Of a stretch of 45,653 nucleotides of DNA, positions 8,959-16,936 are shown piece after piece. The notes under the pieces were generated by a model. That model was given only the letters and a program-made list of their open reading frames with translations. It searched no databases and was not told the origin of the DNA. Source of the DNA: Candidatus Gastranaerophilales bacterium (GTDB taxonomy: Bacteria; Cyanobacteriota; Vampirovibrionia; Gastranaerophilales; Gastranaerophilaceae). The stretch is taken from positions 1 to 45,653 of the forward strand of contig CALUYZ010000014.1 in the NCBI GenBank assembly GCA_944325175.1, read 5' to 3'. Both the position numbers and the translations under genes were made by a program. The first letter of the stretch is position 1; the number at the start of each line of letters is the position of its first letter.

Positions 8959-9606
8959 ATGACAGAAAATATAGTTTCACCAAGCATATTATCGGCAGAT
9001 TTTGCCAATTTGCAAAATGAAATCGAAAGTGTTGCCTTATCGGGCGCAAAGTGGGTTCATATAGACGTTATGGACGGGCATTTTGTGCCAAACATTACAG
9101 TTGGCGCCCCTGTTGTTAAATCTTTAAAAAAAGCGGTTAATACAATTTTAGATGTTCACCTTATGATAGAAAACCCTGAAAAATATATTCCCGATTTTAT
9201 TCAAGCAGGATCTGATGTTATAACATTTCACATTGAAGCCTCCAAAGAAAATACAAATCTTTGCATAGATATGATAAAAGAAGCGGGGATATTAGCGGGC
9301 ATTTCAATTAAACCAAAAACAAAAGTAAGCGAAATTGTTCCTTATTTAGATAAAATTGATATGGTGCTTGTAATGACGGTTGAACCCGGGTTTTCAGGGC
9401 AAATTTTTATGCCGAAAGCTGCTTCTAAAATTGCAGAAATTAAAAAACTTGCGCCTAATTTAAAATATATTCAAGTAGACGGTGGAATAAACGATAAAAC
9501 AGCGAAAGTGTGCAAAAGAATGGGTGCAAACTGTTTTGTTTCAGGTAATTACATTTTTAAATCGGATAATAAAAAATATGCAATTAAAAGCATTTTGGAT
9601 GTTTAG
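8959..9606 (+). CDS. rpe: Ribulose-phosphate 3-epimerase
   Basis: 215 residues, complete TIM barrel. It interconverts ribulose-5-phosphate and xylulose-5-phosphate in the pentose phosphate pathway. Motifs in order are SPSILSADFANL, HIDVMDGHFVPNITVG, DVHLMIENPEKYI, MTVEPGFSGQIFM and QVDGGINDKTAK, which together hold the catalytic Asp pair and metal-binding His residues. It begins immediately after the rnc stop. Its last 119 bp are repeated at 9723-9841 as a non-functional tail (see the duplication entries), so the original rpe/thiL convergent overlap has been split. Confidence 0.96.
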   Translation: MTENIVSPSILSADFANLQNEIESVALSGAKWVHIDVMDGHFVPNITVGAPVVKSLKKAVNTILDVHLMIENPEKYIPDFIQAGSDVITFHIEASKENTNLCIDMIKEAGILAGISIKPKTKVSEIVPYLDKIDMVLVMTVEPGFSGQIFMPKAASKIAEIKKLAPNLKYIQVDGGINDKTAKVCKRMGANCFVSGNYIFKSDNKKYAIKSILDV

Positions 9607-9669
9607 TTTTTAAAATGTTCAAAAGTTAAATCTTCAAAATTTTCATAGTTTAAAATTTTGATTTCTTTT
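9488..9669. repeat. 182-bp tandem duplication of the rpe/thiL junction, copy 1
   Basis: Bases 9488-9669 read identically to 9723-9904, at an offset of 235 bp. The copy covers the last 119 bp of rpe plus the last codons of thiL on the opposite strand. In copy 1 the rpe part belongs to the intact gene and the thiL part is a remnant. Confidence 0.93.
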
Positions 9670-9722
9670 TTGTCTGCAACTTTGTCAATTTTGGTTAAAA
9701 ATTTATTCAAACGGATTTTTAT
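9603..9722 (-). pseudogene. thiL: Remnant of a divergent thiL 3' end
   Basis: The reverse strand reads KFLTKIDKVADKKEIKIL and then the same final NYENFEDLTFEHFKN as intact thiL, ending in TAA. The intact gene reads YLNLTKIGTVEEGKEIKIL at the matching place. The remnant is therefore homologous but not identical upstream of the duplicated segment, like the tail of another allele. Only about 39 codons remain, with no start. Confidence 0.75.
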
Positions 9723-9904
9723 TAAACGATAAAACAGCGAAAGTGTGCAAAAGAATGGGTGCAAACTGTTTTGTTTCAGGTAATTACATTTTTAAATCGG
9801 ATAATAAAAAATATGCAATTAAAAGCATTTTGGATGTTTAGTTTTTAAAATGTTCAAAAGTTAAATCTTCAAAATTTTCATAGTTTAAAATTTTGATTTC
9901 TTTT
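9723..9904. repeat. 182-bp tandem duplication of the rpe/thiL junction, copy 2
   Basis: Here the thiL part belongs to the intact gene. The rpe part, 9723-9841, is a headless tail encoding NDKTAKVCKRMGANCF to the stop. The TTTA at the stop codons shows that rpe and thiL originally ended overlapping by about 3 bp. Confidence 0.93.
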
Positions 9905-10728
9905 CCTTCTTCAACCGTGCCGATTTTGGTTAAATTCAAATATTGGGCGATGTAGTCTTCTTTTTTATCTAAACAAATTAAAAGCCCAAAGTCTTCGCCC
10001 CCAAACAAGATAAGCTTTTTATCTTCAATTTCTTTTGGAATTAAATTAAAATCTATATTAAAACCTACATTTGATTCTTCGCTTATTCTTTTTAAGGCGT
10101 AATAAATGCCATCAGATGTGTCTGTCATTGCATATTTTGTTTTAACGTTTTCTGAAATATAAAAAGAAGTTTCAGGGAATAGTTTTGGTTCAAGGTGGGC
10201 TTTTATAAATTTATTGTTTTTATCTTTTTCGCCTTTTAATAAAAGCTCCAAGCCCTTTGCGCTATTACCATGGAAGCCTTTTATATAAACGTTATCCCCT
10301 ATTTTTGCATTTTTAAGAGATGATAAATTTCGGTTGAAACCGTTTCCTAAAATAACAATGGAAATTGAAATTTTATCGCCGCCAACAAGGTCGCCACCTA
10401 TGATTTTTACGTTGTATTTGTCGCAAACATCGTTTGCGCCTTTATAAAATTCTTTTATAAAATCTTCATTTAATTTGCCTGATAGTGAAATTAAAATGTA
10501 TAAAGGAACACCGCCCCCTGCTAAAATGTCTGAAATGTTTACTAAAACGGCTTTTTTGCCAAGTTCATAGGGGGTGTAATATGAAGTTTTAAAATGAACA
10601 TCTTCTACTAAAGAATCCATTGAAACCAAAAGCCCTAATTCTTTTAAATAGGCGCAATCATCCCCTAAATATGAATTATCGGAGATTGTTTTATTTATAA
10701 TATCTAAAAAAATTTTTTCTTTATTCAT
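9838..10728 (-). CDS. thiL: Thiamine-monophosphate kinase
   Basis: 296 residues. It phosphorylates thiamine monophosphate to the active cofactor thiamine diphosphate. Family motifs are SYLGDDCAYL and SMDSLVEDVHF near the N-terminus, IIGGDLVGGDKISISI in the middle, AMTDTSDGIYYAL, and FGGEDFGLL near the C-terminus. These give the Mg-binding aspartates of the AIR-synthase-like fold. Its start overlaps the end of aroQ by 8 bp, so the two are probably coupled. The 3' end lies in the duplicated segment. Confidence 0.95.
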   Translation of the reverse strand: MNKEKIFLDIINKTISDNSYLGDDCAYLKELGLLVSMDSLVEDVHFKTSYYTPYELGKKAVLVNISDILAGGGVPLYILISLSGKLNEDFIKEFYKGANDVCDKYNVKIIGGDLVGGDKISISIVILGNGFNRNLSSLKNAKIGDNVYIKGFHGNSAKGLELLLKGEKDKNNKFIKAHLEPKLFPETSFYISENVKTKYAMTDTSDGIYYALKRISEESNVGFNIDFNLIPKEIEDKKLILFGGEDFGLLICLDKKEDYIAQYLNLTKIGTVEEGKEIKILNYENFEDLTFEHFKN

Positions 10729-11161
10729 TTTTTAAGTAGTTATAAAGCCCAAAAAGTGCCATTTTGTAGCTGTCTTGTTTAAAGCCTGCCACTTTTCCAA
10801 TGCATGCAGAGGTTATAAAAGAAGTTTTTCTAAATTCTTCTCTTGTTTCAGGGTTTGAAAGGTGAACTTCAACCGTTGGAATTTTCACCGCTTTAATAGC
10901 ATCTAAAATGGCAACGGATGTGTGAGTATAAGCAGCCGGGTTTATTATAATGCCGTCTTTTTCGCCGATTGCTTCTTGAATTTTTGAAACAATTTCGCCT
11001 TCTGAATTAGATTGAAAAAATTCCAAATGAACACCTTCAAATTGGCTTGCATATTCAATTAATTCAACTTCAATGTCGCCCATTGTAAAGTTACCGTATA
11101 TTTCAGGCTCTCTAATTCCAAGCATATTAATATTTGGCCCGTTTATAACAAGAATTTCCAT
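10721..11161 (-). CDS. aroQ: 3-dehydroquinate dehydratase, type II
   Basis: 146 residues, the usual size for the type II dodecameric enzyme. It dehydrates 3-dehydroquinate to 3-dehydroshikimate in the shikimate pathway. Visible motifs are NGPNINMLGIREPEIYG (lid with catalytic Tyr and Arg), IINPAAYTHTSVAI (catalytic His) and VEVHLSNPETREEFR (substrate site). It lies 23 bp downstream of ogt and overlaps thiL. Confidence 0.96.
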   Translation of the reverse strand: MEILVINGPNINMLGIREPEIYGNFTMGDIEVELIEYASQFEGVHLEFFQSNSEGEIVSKIQEAIGEKDGIIINPAAYTHTSVAILDAIKAVKIPTVEVHLSNPETREEFRKTSFITSACIGKVAGFKQDSYKMALFGLYNYLKNE

Positions 11162-11184
11162 AAAAAAACTTCCTTATTTTTTTC

Positions 11185-11673
11185 CTATTTTAACCCTAAA
11201 CCCTTGTTTTTTTCAAGTTTTAACAATTCTTCTTTTATTTTAACCCCCGCTCTATACCCAGTAATTGAACCGTTTTTGCCAATTACCCTGTGGCAAGGGA
11301 TTATAATTAAAACGGGGTTTTTAGAAAGTGCAGCTCCAACTGCTCTATTTGACATCTTTTGAATGTTTCTTTTTTTTGCTATAATTTCTGCAATTTCACC
11401 ATAGGTTAAGGTTTTTCCGAATGGAATTTTTTGAATAATTTCTCTTACTTCTTTTTGAAAATTTGTTTCGGATAAATTGAGGGGAATGTTAAAATCGGGT
11501 TCTATTCCTTTAAAATAAAGGTTTAGCCATTTTGTTGTTTTTTTAAAAATTTCTGTTTCTTTTAATTCAAATGAATTGTTAAAATCTTCAAATTGAAGAG
11601 ATGAAAGCCCAATTTCATCCCCTTTCATTATAATTTCCCCCAAAGGAGAGTTGTATTTAAAATAATAATTCAT
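11185..11673 (-). CDS. ogt: Methylated-DNA--protein-cysteine methyltransferase
   Basis: 162 residues. It removes the methyl group from O6-methylguanine by suicidal transfer to its own Cys. The active site IPCHRVIGKNGSITGYR is intact, and the DNA-binding helix region (TLTYGEIAEI...NRAVGAALSKNP) is present. It heads the transcription unit ogt-aroQ-thiL. The reverse-strand upstream sequence has TTGTTT and ATGATAAAAT boxes. This promoter module recurs before the membrane paralogs at 13.1, 13.9 and 15.4 kb. Confidence 0.95.
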   Translation of the reverse strand: MNYYFKYNSPLGEIIMKGDEIGLSSLQFEDFNNSFELKETEIFKKTTKWLNLYFKGIEPDFNIPLNLSETNFQKEVREIIQKIPFGKTLTYGEIAEIIAKKRNIQKMSNRAVGAALSKNPVLIIIPCHRVIGKNGSITGYRAGVKIKEELLKLEKNKGLGLK

Positions 11674-11689
11674 AATTAAAACAACTAAA

Positions 11690-11842
11690 TTTTATCATAT
11701 TTTTATTTTTTTAAACAAAATGCAAATTAATTTTATTCTAAACCCTTTATATAAAAGCCATAAAATTCAATATGCTAAGATAAAAATATAGAAAAGAAGG
11801 GAGCGGCAATTTTAAAATTATATTTAGAGTAAAATAAGTTTT
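11690..11842. promoter_or_regulatory. Divergent promoter module between ogt and the gene at 11843
   Basis: The reverse strand carries GCATTTTGTTTAAAAAAATA and then ATGATAAAAT. The forward strand carries TTCTAAACCC and TTCAATATGCTAAGAT. The same back-to-back module separates the genes at 15359 and 15486, and halves of it recur at 13140-13180, 13945-13990 and 14515-14587. A second forward box, TAAAAT at 11830-11835, lies 7 nt before the ATG at 11843. Confidence 0.5.
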
Positions 11843-12376
11843 ATGAAAAATTTAAAATATAAAATTGTTTTATTATTGTTTGTTGTCTTAATTGCTGTTA
11901 TTATTGGGCTTTGTTTTATTATTCAAGAGAAAAACAAAGAAATTCAAAAAGAAAAAACCAAAATAAATAAGCTTGAAGAAGAAATAAAAAAACAAAAAAC
12001 AACTGAAGTTAAAAAACACCCCATTGAAATTAAGGTTGAAAAATGTATGGAAAAATGCAGCTATACAACTTCATGTATGACAAATTGCGTATATGGTTCA
12101 ATAAACGATTGGGAGCAGCTTTCAAAAGAAAACCTTCAAGAGCTTAAAAAAATCTTAAGTGATGAACAATATAAACTTCTTTTAAATTCTGAAAATACTT
12201 TTGAAAGCTACAAAAAAGCAGAAATTAAGTTTTTATATGCAACTATCTGTAATTTAGAAGGTTCAATTTATTCAAACATTTTAAGTGCCAAAATTGCAAA
12301 TATAGAAAAACAAAGAGCAAATAATTTAAGCGAAATTTTATATTTTTTAAAAAAAGGAACATTTATTTTACCTTAG
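11843..12376 (+). CDS. Single-pass membrane protein with coiled coil, unknown function
   Basis: 177 residues, not recognised. A basic N-terminus precedes one hydrophobic helix (residues about 8-28, LLLFVVLIAVIIGLCFII). A Lys/Glu-rich coiled coil follows (about 29-60), then a soluble region with four Cys in CMEKCSYTTSCMTNC. The C-terminal part is predicted helical and probably lies outside the membrane, where the Cys could pair. No ribosome-binding site is seen. TAAAAT lies 7 nt before the ATG, which suggests a leaderless message. Confidence 0.6.
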   Translation: MKNLKYKIVLLLFVVLIAVIIGLCFIIQEKNKEIQKEKTKINKLEEEIKKQKTTEVKKHPIEIKVEKCMEKCSYTTSCMTNCVYGSINDWEQLSKENLQELKKILSDEQYKLLLNSENTFESYKKAEIKFLYATICNLEGSIYSNILSAKIANIEKQRANNLSEILYFLKKGTFILP

Positions 12377-12462
12377 AAAACCTGTTAAAAAGTAAGTTGT
12401 GCAAAAAGCCCGACAGTGTCCGATTTTGGAATTTTATTTTTGTTGGGGCAAAAACCCGACAA

Positions 12463-13134
12463 TTACAACCCACGTAGCCAGTTTTTCTTAATATTTTCAA
12501 TTAGTGAGGTTAGATAAATTAAAAAATATACAGGCAAAATAAAAAATAATAGTGTTTGAGAAATAATAAAATCTCCAACTTTAATAAATTCGTCACTAAA
12601 ACCAAAAATTATAGGGAAGATGGTAGCAATAAATAAAATTATTAAAACTAAAGTTAAAAGAAAAACATTATTAAAAAAGAAATTAAGATAACTGCTCCAG
12701 TTGTTTTTCATTGCCCTTTTGGTTATTCTTAAGGGCAAAATGAAATAAAGACAAAAAGCATAAAACCAAAGAACGATAAAATTAGAAGAAATTAACGATT
12801 CGAGCAATTTATTAAAATCTGCTGTTAAAATTGCAAAAATAAACAACGCTAAATAAAATGCATAATACTTCATAATTCTTTTAAAAAAGCGTTTTAATAA
12901 TTTAAAAAAAACTTTAATTATTCTTTTATACGATAGCTTAATAATACACTGTGTAAAAATTGTTAAAATTGAAGCCAAGAAGAAAATTATCAATAAATTC
13001 AAAGTTTGATTACATTCAAGCGCAACAAGAAACATTCCTGCCAAATAAAAAATACCTAAAAACAAAAAATAAGGTATTGGCATAACTAAAAACATTATTA
13101 AAAAATAAAAAATAAAACCAAATAAATTTTTCAT
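12463..13134 (-). CDS. Multi-pass membrane protein, paralog 1
   Basis: 223 residues from the chosen start MKNLFGFIFYFL. An upstream in-frame ATG (13152, MIKFRI) lies inside the -10 box ATGATAAAAT and is judged not to be used. About six hydrophobic helices are separated by short Lys/Arg loops; none has a known motif. It is closely related to the genes at 13275-13940 and 14850-15359. Its C-terminal part from KRAMKNNW is nearly identical to paralog 3 and less like paralog 2. The -10 box ends 8 nt before the start, so it may be leaderless. Confidence 0.6.
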   Translation of the reverse strand: MKNLFGFIFYFLIMFLVMPIPYFLFLGIFYLAGMFLVALECNQTLNLLIIFFLASILTIFTQCIIKLSYKRIIKVFFKLLKRFFKRIMKYYAFYLALFIFAILTADFNKLLESLISSNFIVLWFYAFCLYFILPLRITKRAMKNNWSSYLNFFFNNVFLLTLVLIILFIATIFPIIFGFSDEFIKVGDFIISQTLLFFILPVYFLIYLTSLIENIKKNWLRGL

Positions 13135-13186
13135 TATCCTGAATTTTATCATATTTTATTTTTTTAAACAAAATGCAAGCTTTGAT

Positions 13187-13210
13187 GTTGGGGTAGAAAC
13201 CCCAACCTAC
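13187..13210. repeat. REP-like palindrome, G-type
   Basis: GTTGGGG/CCCCAAC stem with CTAC tail, in the gap between membrane paralogs 1 and 2. Confidence 0.7.
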
Positions 13211-13274
13211 TACTTTTAGTTCAGCAACTTTCAGCCCAAAATCACGGGATAATATAAAACCTTAAACCTACAGC

Positions 13275-13940
13275 CTATTTAGCCGGTTTTTTCTTAATCT
13301 TTTCAATTAGTGAGGTTAGATAAATTAAAAAATATACAGGCAAAATAAAAATACATGATATTTGAACAAAAACAAAATTATCAAATTTAATAGATTTATA
13401 ATCTAAATTAAAGATTACAGTAAAAAATATGATAACAAATAAAATTATTAAAACTAAAGTTAAAAGAAAAATATTATTAAAAAAGAAATTAAGATAGCTG
13501 CTCCAGTTGTTTTTCATTGCCTTTTCGGTTATTCTTACAGGCAAAATGAAATAAAGGGAAAAAGCATAAAACCAAAGAACGATAAAAATAGAAGAAATTA
13601 ACGCTTCAAGCAATTTATTAAAATTTGCTGTTAAAATTGCAAAAATAAATAACGCTAAATAAAATGTATAATACTTCATAATTCTTTTAAAAAAGCGTTT
13701 TAATAATTTAAAAAAACCTTTCATTATTCTTTTATACGATAGCTTAATAATACACTGTGTATAAATTGTTAAAATTGAAGCCAAAAAGAAAATTATCAAT
13801 AAATTCAAAATTAGATTACATTCAAGCGCAAAAAAATACGTTCCCGCCAAATAAAAAATACCTGTAACCAAAAAATAAGGTATTGGCACAACTAAAAACA
13901 TTATTAAAAAATAAAAAATAAAACCTAATAAATTTTTCAT
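13275..13940 (-). CDS. Multi-pass membrane protein, paralog 2
   Basis: 221 residues from MKNLLGFIFYFL, with the same layout as paralog 1: about six membrane helices and a central Lys/Arg-rich stretch (KRIMKGFFKLLKRFFKRIMK). The C-terminus is EKIKKKPAK. The conserved parts suggest a recent duplication, while the last third (FFTVIFNLDYKSIKFDNFVF) differs. No family recognised. The reverse-strand TAAAAT lies 8 nt before the start. Confidence 0.6.
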   Translation of the reverse strand: MKNLLGFIFYFLIMFLVVPIPYFLVTGIFYLAGTYFFALECNLILNLLIIFFLASILTIYTQCIIKLSYKRIMKGFFKLLKRFFKRIMKYYTFYLALFIFAILTANFNKLLEALISSIFIVLWFYAFSLYFILPVRITEKAMKNNWSSYLNFFFNNIFLLTLVLIILFVIIFFTVIFNLDYKSIKFDNFVFVQISCIFILPVYFLIYLTSLIEKIKKKPAK

Positions 13941-13996
13941 TATCCTGAATTTTATCATATTTTATTTTTTTAAACAAAATGCAAGTTAATTAAATT

Positions 13997-14443
13997 TTAA
14001 ACCATTTTAAAAATTTGAAATATTGCAATATTCATAAAAAACATAAAGCAAAACGCAAGAAAAATGTTTATCAAAATTTGATATTTTCTTTTATACTTCA
14101 ATAAGGGTTTTTTTAAAATATCTTGAAATAAATAAAAAGCGAAAATGAATTCAAAAAGATATAACAATTCAAGGTCATATTCAATCTTAAAATAAACAAA
14201 ACAAAGCCAAATAAAAACAAATGCCCCCAAAATTGCGGAAATATCAGAAAATTTATTTAATGTGTTTTTTATTTCAATGTTTATTTTTATTTTTTTATAC
14301 ATTTTTTGAACAACACAAAAGAATAAAAAGGAAATAATTAAAAAGGCAAAAAACTTAAACTGAAAATTGCCGCAAATAAAACCGGCAAAAATTAAAAACA
14401 AAAGGGCAAATACAAAATATAAAAATTGGTAAACAATATTCAT
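13997..14443 (-). CDS. Multi-pass membrane protein, unknown function
   Basis: 148 residues with about four to five hydrophobic segments rich in Phe/Ile/Tyr and two short basic loops. It is not related to its paralog neighbours and no motif is recognised. A reverse-strand TAAAAT sits seven bases before the ATG with no ribosome-binding site, as for several neighbours. It appears to have been inserted between the two halves of the shared divergent promoter module. Confidence 0.55.
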   Translation of the reverse strand: MNIVYQFLYFVFALLFLIFAGFICGNFQFKFFAFLIISFLFFCVVQKMYKKIKINIEIKNTLNKFSDISAILGAFVFIWLCFVYFKIEYDLELLYLFEFIFAFYLFQDILKKPLLKYKRKYQILINIFLAFCFMFFMNIAIFQIFKMV

Positions 14444-14569
14444 AAAAAAAATTTTAACACAATAAATAAAATATTATTTATTTAGTTAATATAAAAACGA
14501 ATGTAATTTTTTATCTTAAACCCTTTAAAAAAAGCTTTTTCAAGGTTAATAAACACCTTAAAATTTCAA

Positions 14570-14587
14570 TATGCTATAATAAAAACC
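14570..14587 (+). promoter_or_regulatory. Extended -10 promoter, leaderless start
   Basis: TGCTATAAT (TATAAT at 14575-14580) is followed by seven bases and then the ATG at 14588. Transcription would start at or beside the start codon. Confidence 0.6.
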
Positions 14588-14812
14588 ATGAAAATTTTAA
14601 AGATATTATCAATTATTTTTATATTTGCATTTCTGTCGTTATATATATTTTGCACAATTTTTTATGATGATGCCGATTTTTGCCATGATTCAGGTTATTG
14701 CAAGGAAGGTTTACCCCTAAACACGGAAATTGGGCCGATTGTTATAAGTGAAGAAACCTGCAAATTAACTAAAGGTGTTTGGCTTCAAGAAAAAAGAATG
14801 TGTAAATATTAA
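14588..14812 (+). CDS. Small secreted or membrane-anchored Cys-containing peptide
   Basis: 74 residues, not recognised. The N-terminal hydrophobic stretch (residues 4-23, ILKILSIIFIFAFLSLYIFC) could be a signal peptide or anchor, possibly with a lipobox-like Cys. The remainder is short and acidic, with four more Cys (FCHDSGYC, ETCKL, RMCKY). The segment ETCKLTKGVWLQEKRMCKY resembles short Cys-paired hairpins in secreted proteins. The perfect -10 box upstream supports expression. Function unknown. Confidence 0.55.
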   Translation: MKILKILSIIFIFAFLSLYIFCTIFYDDADFCHDSGYCKEGLPLNTEIGPIVISEETCKLTKGVWLQEKRMCKY

Positions 14813-14849
14813 AGTTTGTAAGCTAAGCAAAAAAACCAAAAATTACAAC

Positions 14850-15359
14850 CTACTTAGCCGGTTTTTTCTTAATCTTTTCAATTAGTGAGGTTAGATAAAT
14901 TAAAAAATATACAGGCAAAATAAAAAATAATAGTGTTTGAGAAATAATAAAATCTCCAACTTTAATAAATTCGTCACTAAAACCAAAAATTATAGGGAAG
15001 ATGGTAGCAATAAATAAAATTATTAAAACTAAAGTTAAAAGAAAAACATTATTAAAAAAGAAATTAAGATAACTGCTCCAGTTGTTTTTCATTGCCCTTT
15101 TGGTTATTCTTACAGGCAAAATGAAATAAAGGGAAAGAATTAATACCAAAATGAAAAACAAGGCGGCAATATATAAAACACAGAAATAGCCCGTGCAGGG
15201 TACATTTGCAATGGTTAAATAAATAAAATTTGCTATTTTATCACAAGAAGTGCCATCACAAAAAAATATAGAAAATGCCAAATACCAAACTATGCAAGGT
15301 ATTGGCACAACTAAAAACATTATTAAAAAATAAAAAATAAAACCTAATAAATTTTTCAT
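14850..15359 (-). CDS. Multi-pass membrane protein, mosaic paralog 3
   Basis: 169 residues from MKNLLGFIFYFL. The first 22 or so residues match paralog 2. A middle of about 60 residues (CIVWYLAFSIFFCDGTSC...) is unique and Cys-containing. From KRAMKNNW to FFILPVYFLIYLTSLIE it is nearly identical to paralog 1, and the last residues EKIKKKPAK match paralog 2 again. It is shorter than its relatives, yet the frame is open, so it is a patchwork rather than a decayed gene. It is divergent from the gene at 15486 through the shared promoter module. Confidence 0.6.
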   Translation of the reverse strand: MKNLLGFIFYFLIMFLVVPIPCIVWYLAFSIFFCDGTSCDKIANFIYLTIANVPCTGYFCVLYIAALFFILVLILSLYFILPVRITKRAMKNNWSSYLNFFFNNVFLLTLVLIILFIATIFPIIFGFSDEFIKVGDFIISQTLLFFILPVYFLIYLTSLIEKIKKKPAK

Positions 15360-15485
15360 TATCCTGAATTTTATCATATTTTATTTTTTTAAACAAAATG
15401 CAAGTTAATTTTATTCTAAACCCTTTAAAAAAGGCTTTTTAAGGTTAATAAAAGCCCTAAAATTTCAATATGGTAAAATAAAAAA

Positions 15486-16835
15486 ATGAAAGAAAAAATC
15501 AGGCAAACAATTTTAAAAGTTTTTAATTATCTGAAAAAGAAGAAAGTTGTTTCATTTCTTTTAATAATTTTTTGCATAAATATTTTTATGTATAATATTT
15601 GGCAATTTAGCAATGAAATTAAATATGGAAAATTTTATTTTTTTAAAAAATTGCCGCACAGTGAAAATTTAAAAAACTCTAAAACATTTGCTATCAGACA
15701 TTTTTCCCCGTATGGAATAAAAATTGATTCTAATTGCATTTTATTTTTTATAAAAAACCAAAATAATGAAATTTATAGTTTATACAGCCTTGATTTAAAA
15801 GAAAAGAAATTTAAAAAATGTAACACGGAATTTAACTATTCCAAAATAGAATTTGCAAAACAAATTAACGGAAAAATTTATATAATTTTTTCTAAATTAT
15901 ATGATATTGAAAATTTTAAAGATGACAAAAAGCAATATGAATCTTCATATCTAATTGTTTATAACCACAAAAAAGACGTTATTGAAAATAAAACTGAAAT
16001 AAAGGAAATTTTAAAAAACCCGCAAAATATTCAAACGGTCAGTATAAAAGGCGAAAATTATATTATCTATAAATGTATGGAAAATTGCCATGTATTAAAA
16101 AAAGCAAACAACCCGTATATTTTATTTCAAGGCGAATTTTTATGCCAAAACAGAAAACCAAACTATTATTTTAAATTATTTTCAACAAAAACAAATAAAA
16201 CAAAAAACCTTGAAATAAATGGCATAGATAAAAAAGAAGATATATTTTTAGGTCAAATGGAAAATGGCATTTCACTTTTTTATAAAAAGCAAAATAATTA
16301 CAAAATTTCTTCATACAATTTAGAAAATAACAAAAAGTTGTTTGAATATAATGCACACATAAATGCATATAAAATTGAATTTATTTTAATTGGCGAAAAT
16401 AAATTTTTAATGATATATAGGCCCTATAATGCTCCTGAAATAACAATAATTGATACTTTTTATGTTAGCCCAAACGGCAAAATTGAAAAAATTGCCTCAA
16501 CAAAAATATCCGATAAAAAAGAAGGGTTATTCAAACGCCCGTTTTTTCCAAACCAAAATTACATTGTGCTTACCCCCGAAAGAATAATTTTTTGCTGCGG
16601 CAGACAAAATTTAGGAACATATATTTATAATTCTAAAAAAACTTATCTTTTTAACTATAAAGCCAATGAATTTAAAAGAATTACGGACTTTAAATATAAA
16701 TCTTATATGCCAAAATTTATCAAATTGAACGATAGCAGCTTTTTATTGTATAGTGCAGAATCAGAAACCTCTTTAATAGACTTTGTTTTTTCTTTGAATA
16801 GAATATATAAATTTGATTTAAAAAAAGGAATATAG
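15486..16835 (+). CDS. Membrane-anchored protein with probable beta-propeller, unknown function
   Basis: 449 residues. A Lys-rich N-terminus and one hydrophobic helix (about 22-40, VSFLLIIFCINIFMYNIW) are followed by a soluble region. That region has recurring short beta-strand blocks such as NEIYSLYSLDLKEKKFKKC, NGKIYIIFSKLYDIENF and NYKISSYNLENNKKLFEY, spaced about 45-60 residues apart, which is the look of a Kelch or WD-like propeller. No catalytic motif. It is probably held on the outer face of the cytoplasmic membrane. TAAAAT ends 6 nt before the ATG, so it is likely leaderless. Confidence 0.6.
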   Translation: MKEKIRQTILKVFNYLKKKKVVSFLLIIFCINIFMYNIWQFSNEIKYGKFYFFKKLPHSENLKNSKTFAIRHFSPYGIKIDSNCILFFIKNQNNEIYSLYSLDLKEKKFKKCNTEFNYSKIEFAKQINGKIYIIFSKLYDIENFKDDKKQYESSYLIVYNHKKDVIENKTEIKEILKNPQNIQTVSIKGENYIIYKCMENCHVLKKANNPYILFQGEFLCQNRKPNYYFKLFSTKTNKTKNLEINGIDKKEDIFLGQMENGISLFYKKQNNYKISSYNLENNKKLFEYNAHINAYKIEFILIGENKFLMIYRPYNAPEITIIDTFYVSPNGKIEKIASTKISDKKEGLFKRPFFPNQNYIVLTPERIIFCCGRQNLGTYIYNSKKTYLFNYKANEFKRITDFKYKSYMPKFIKLNDSSFLLYSAESETSLIDFVFSLNRIYKFDLKKGI

Positions 16836-16900
16836 CTGCTTAAACCTTTAAAAACAGATTAAAAAAGCAAAAAGGTACAAAGGTTTAACGGCTTGATTTT

Positions 16901-16924
16901 GTTGGGGCAGAAACCCCAACCTAT
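16901..16924. repeat. REP-like palindrome, G-type
   Basis: GTTGGGG/CCCCAAC stem with loop CAGAAA, between the convergent ends of the genes at 15486 and 16937. Confidence 0.7.
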
Positions 16925-16936
16925 GGCTATAAAAAC

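Noticed and set aside
9607..9840. A small independent gene between rpe and thiL
   Set aside because: Everything in this gap is explained by duplicated tails of the two neighbours; no start codon with a ribosome-binding site is present.
13135..13152. Upstream start MIKFRI of the membrane paralogs
   Set aside because: This ATG is part of the -10 box ATGATAAAAT shared with ogt, so the next Met (MKNL) is the likely start in all three paralogs.
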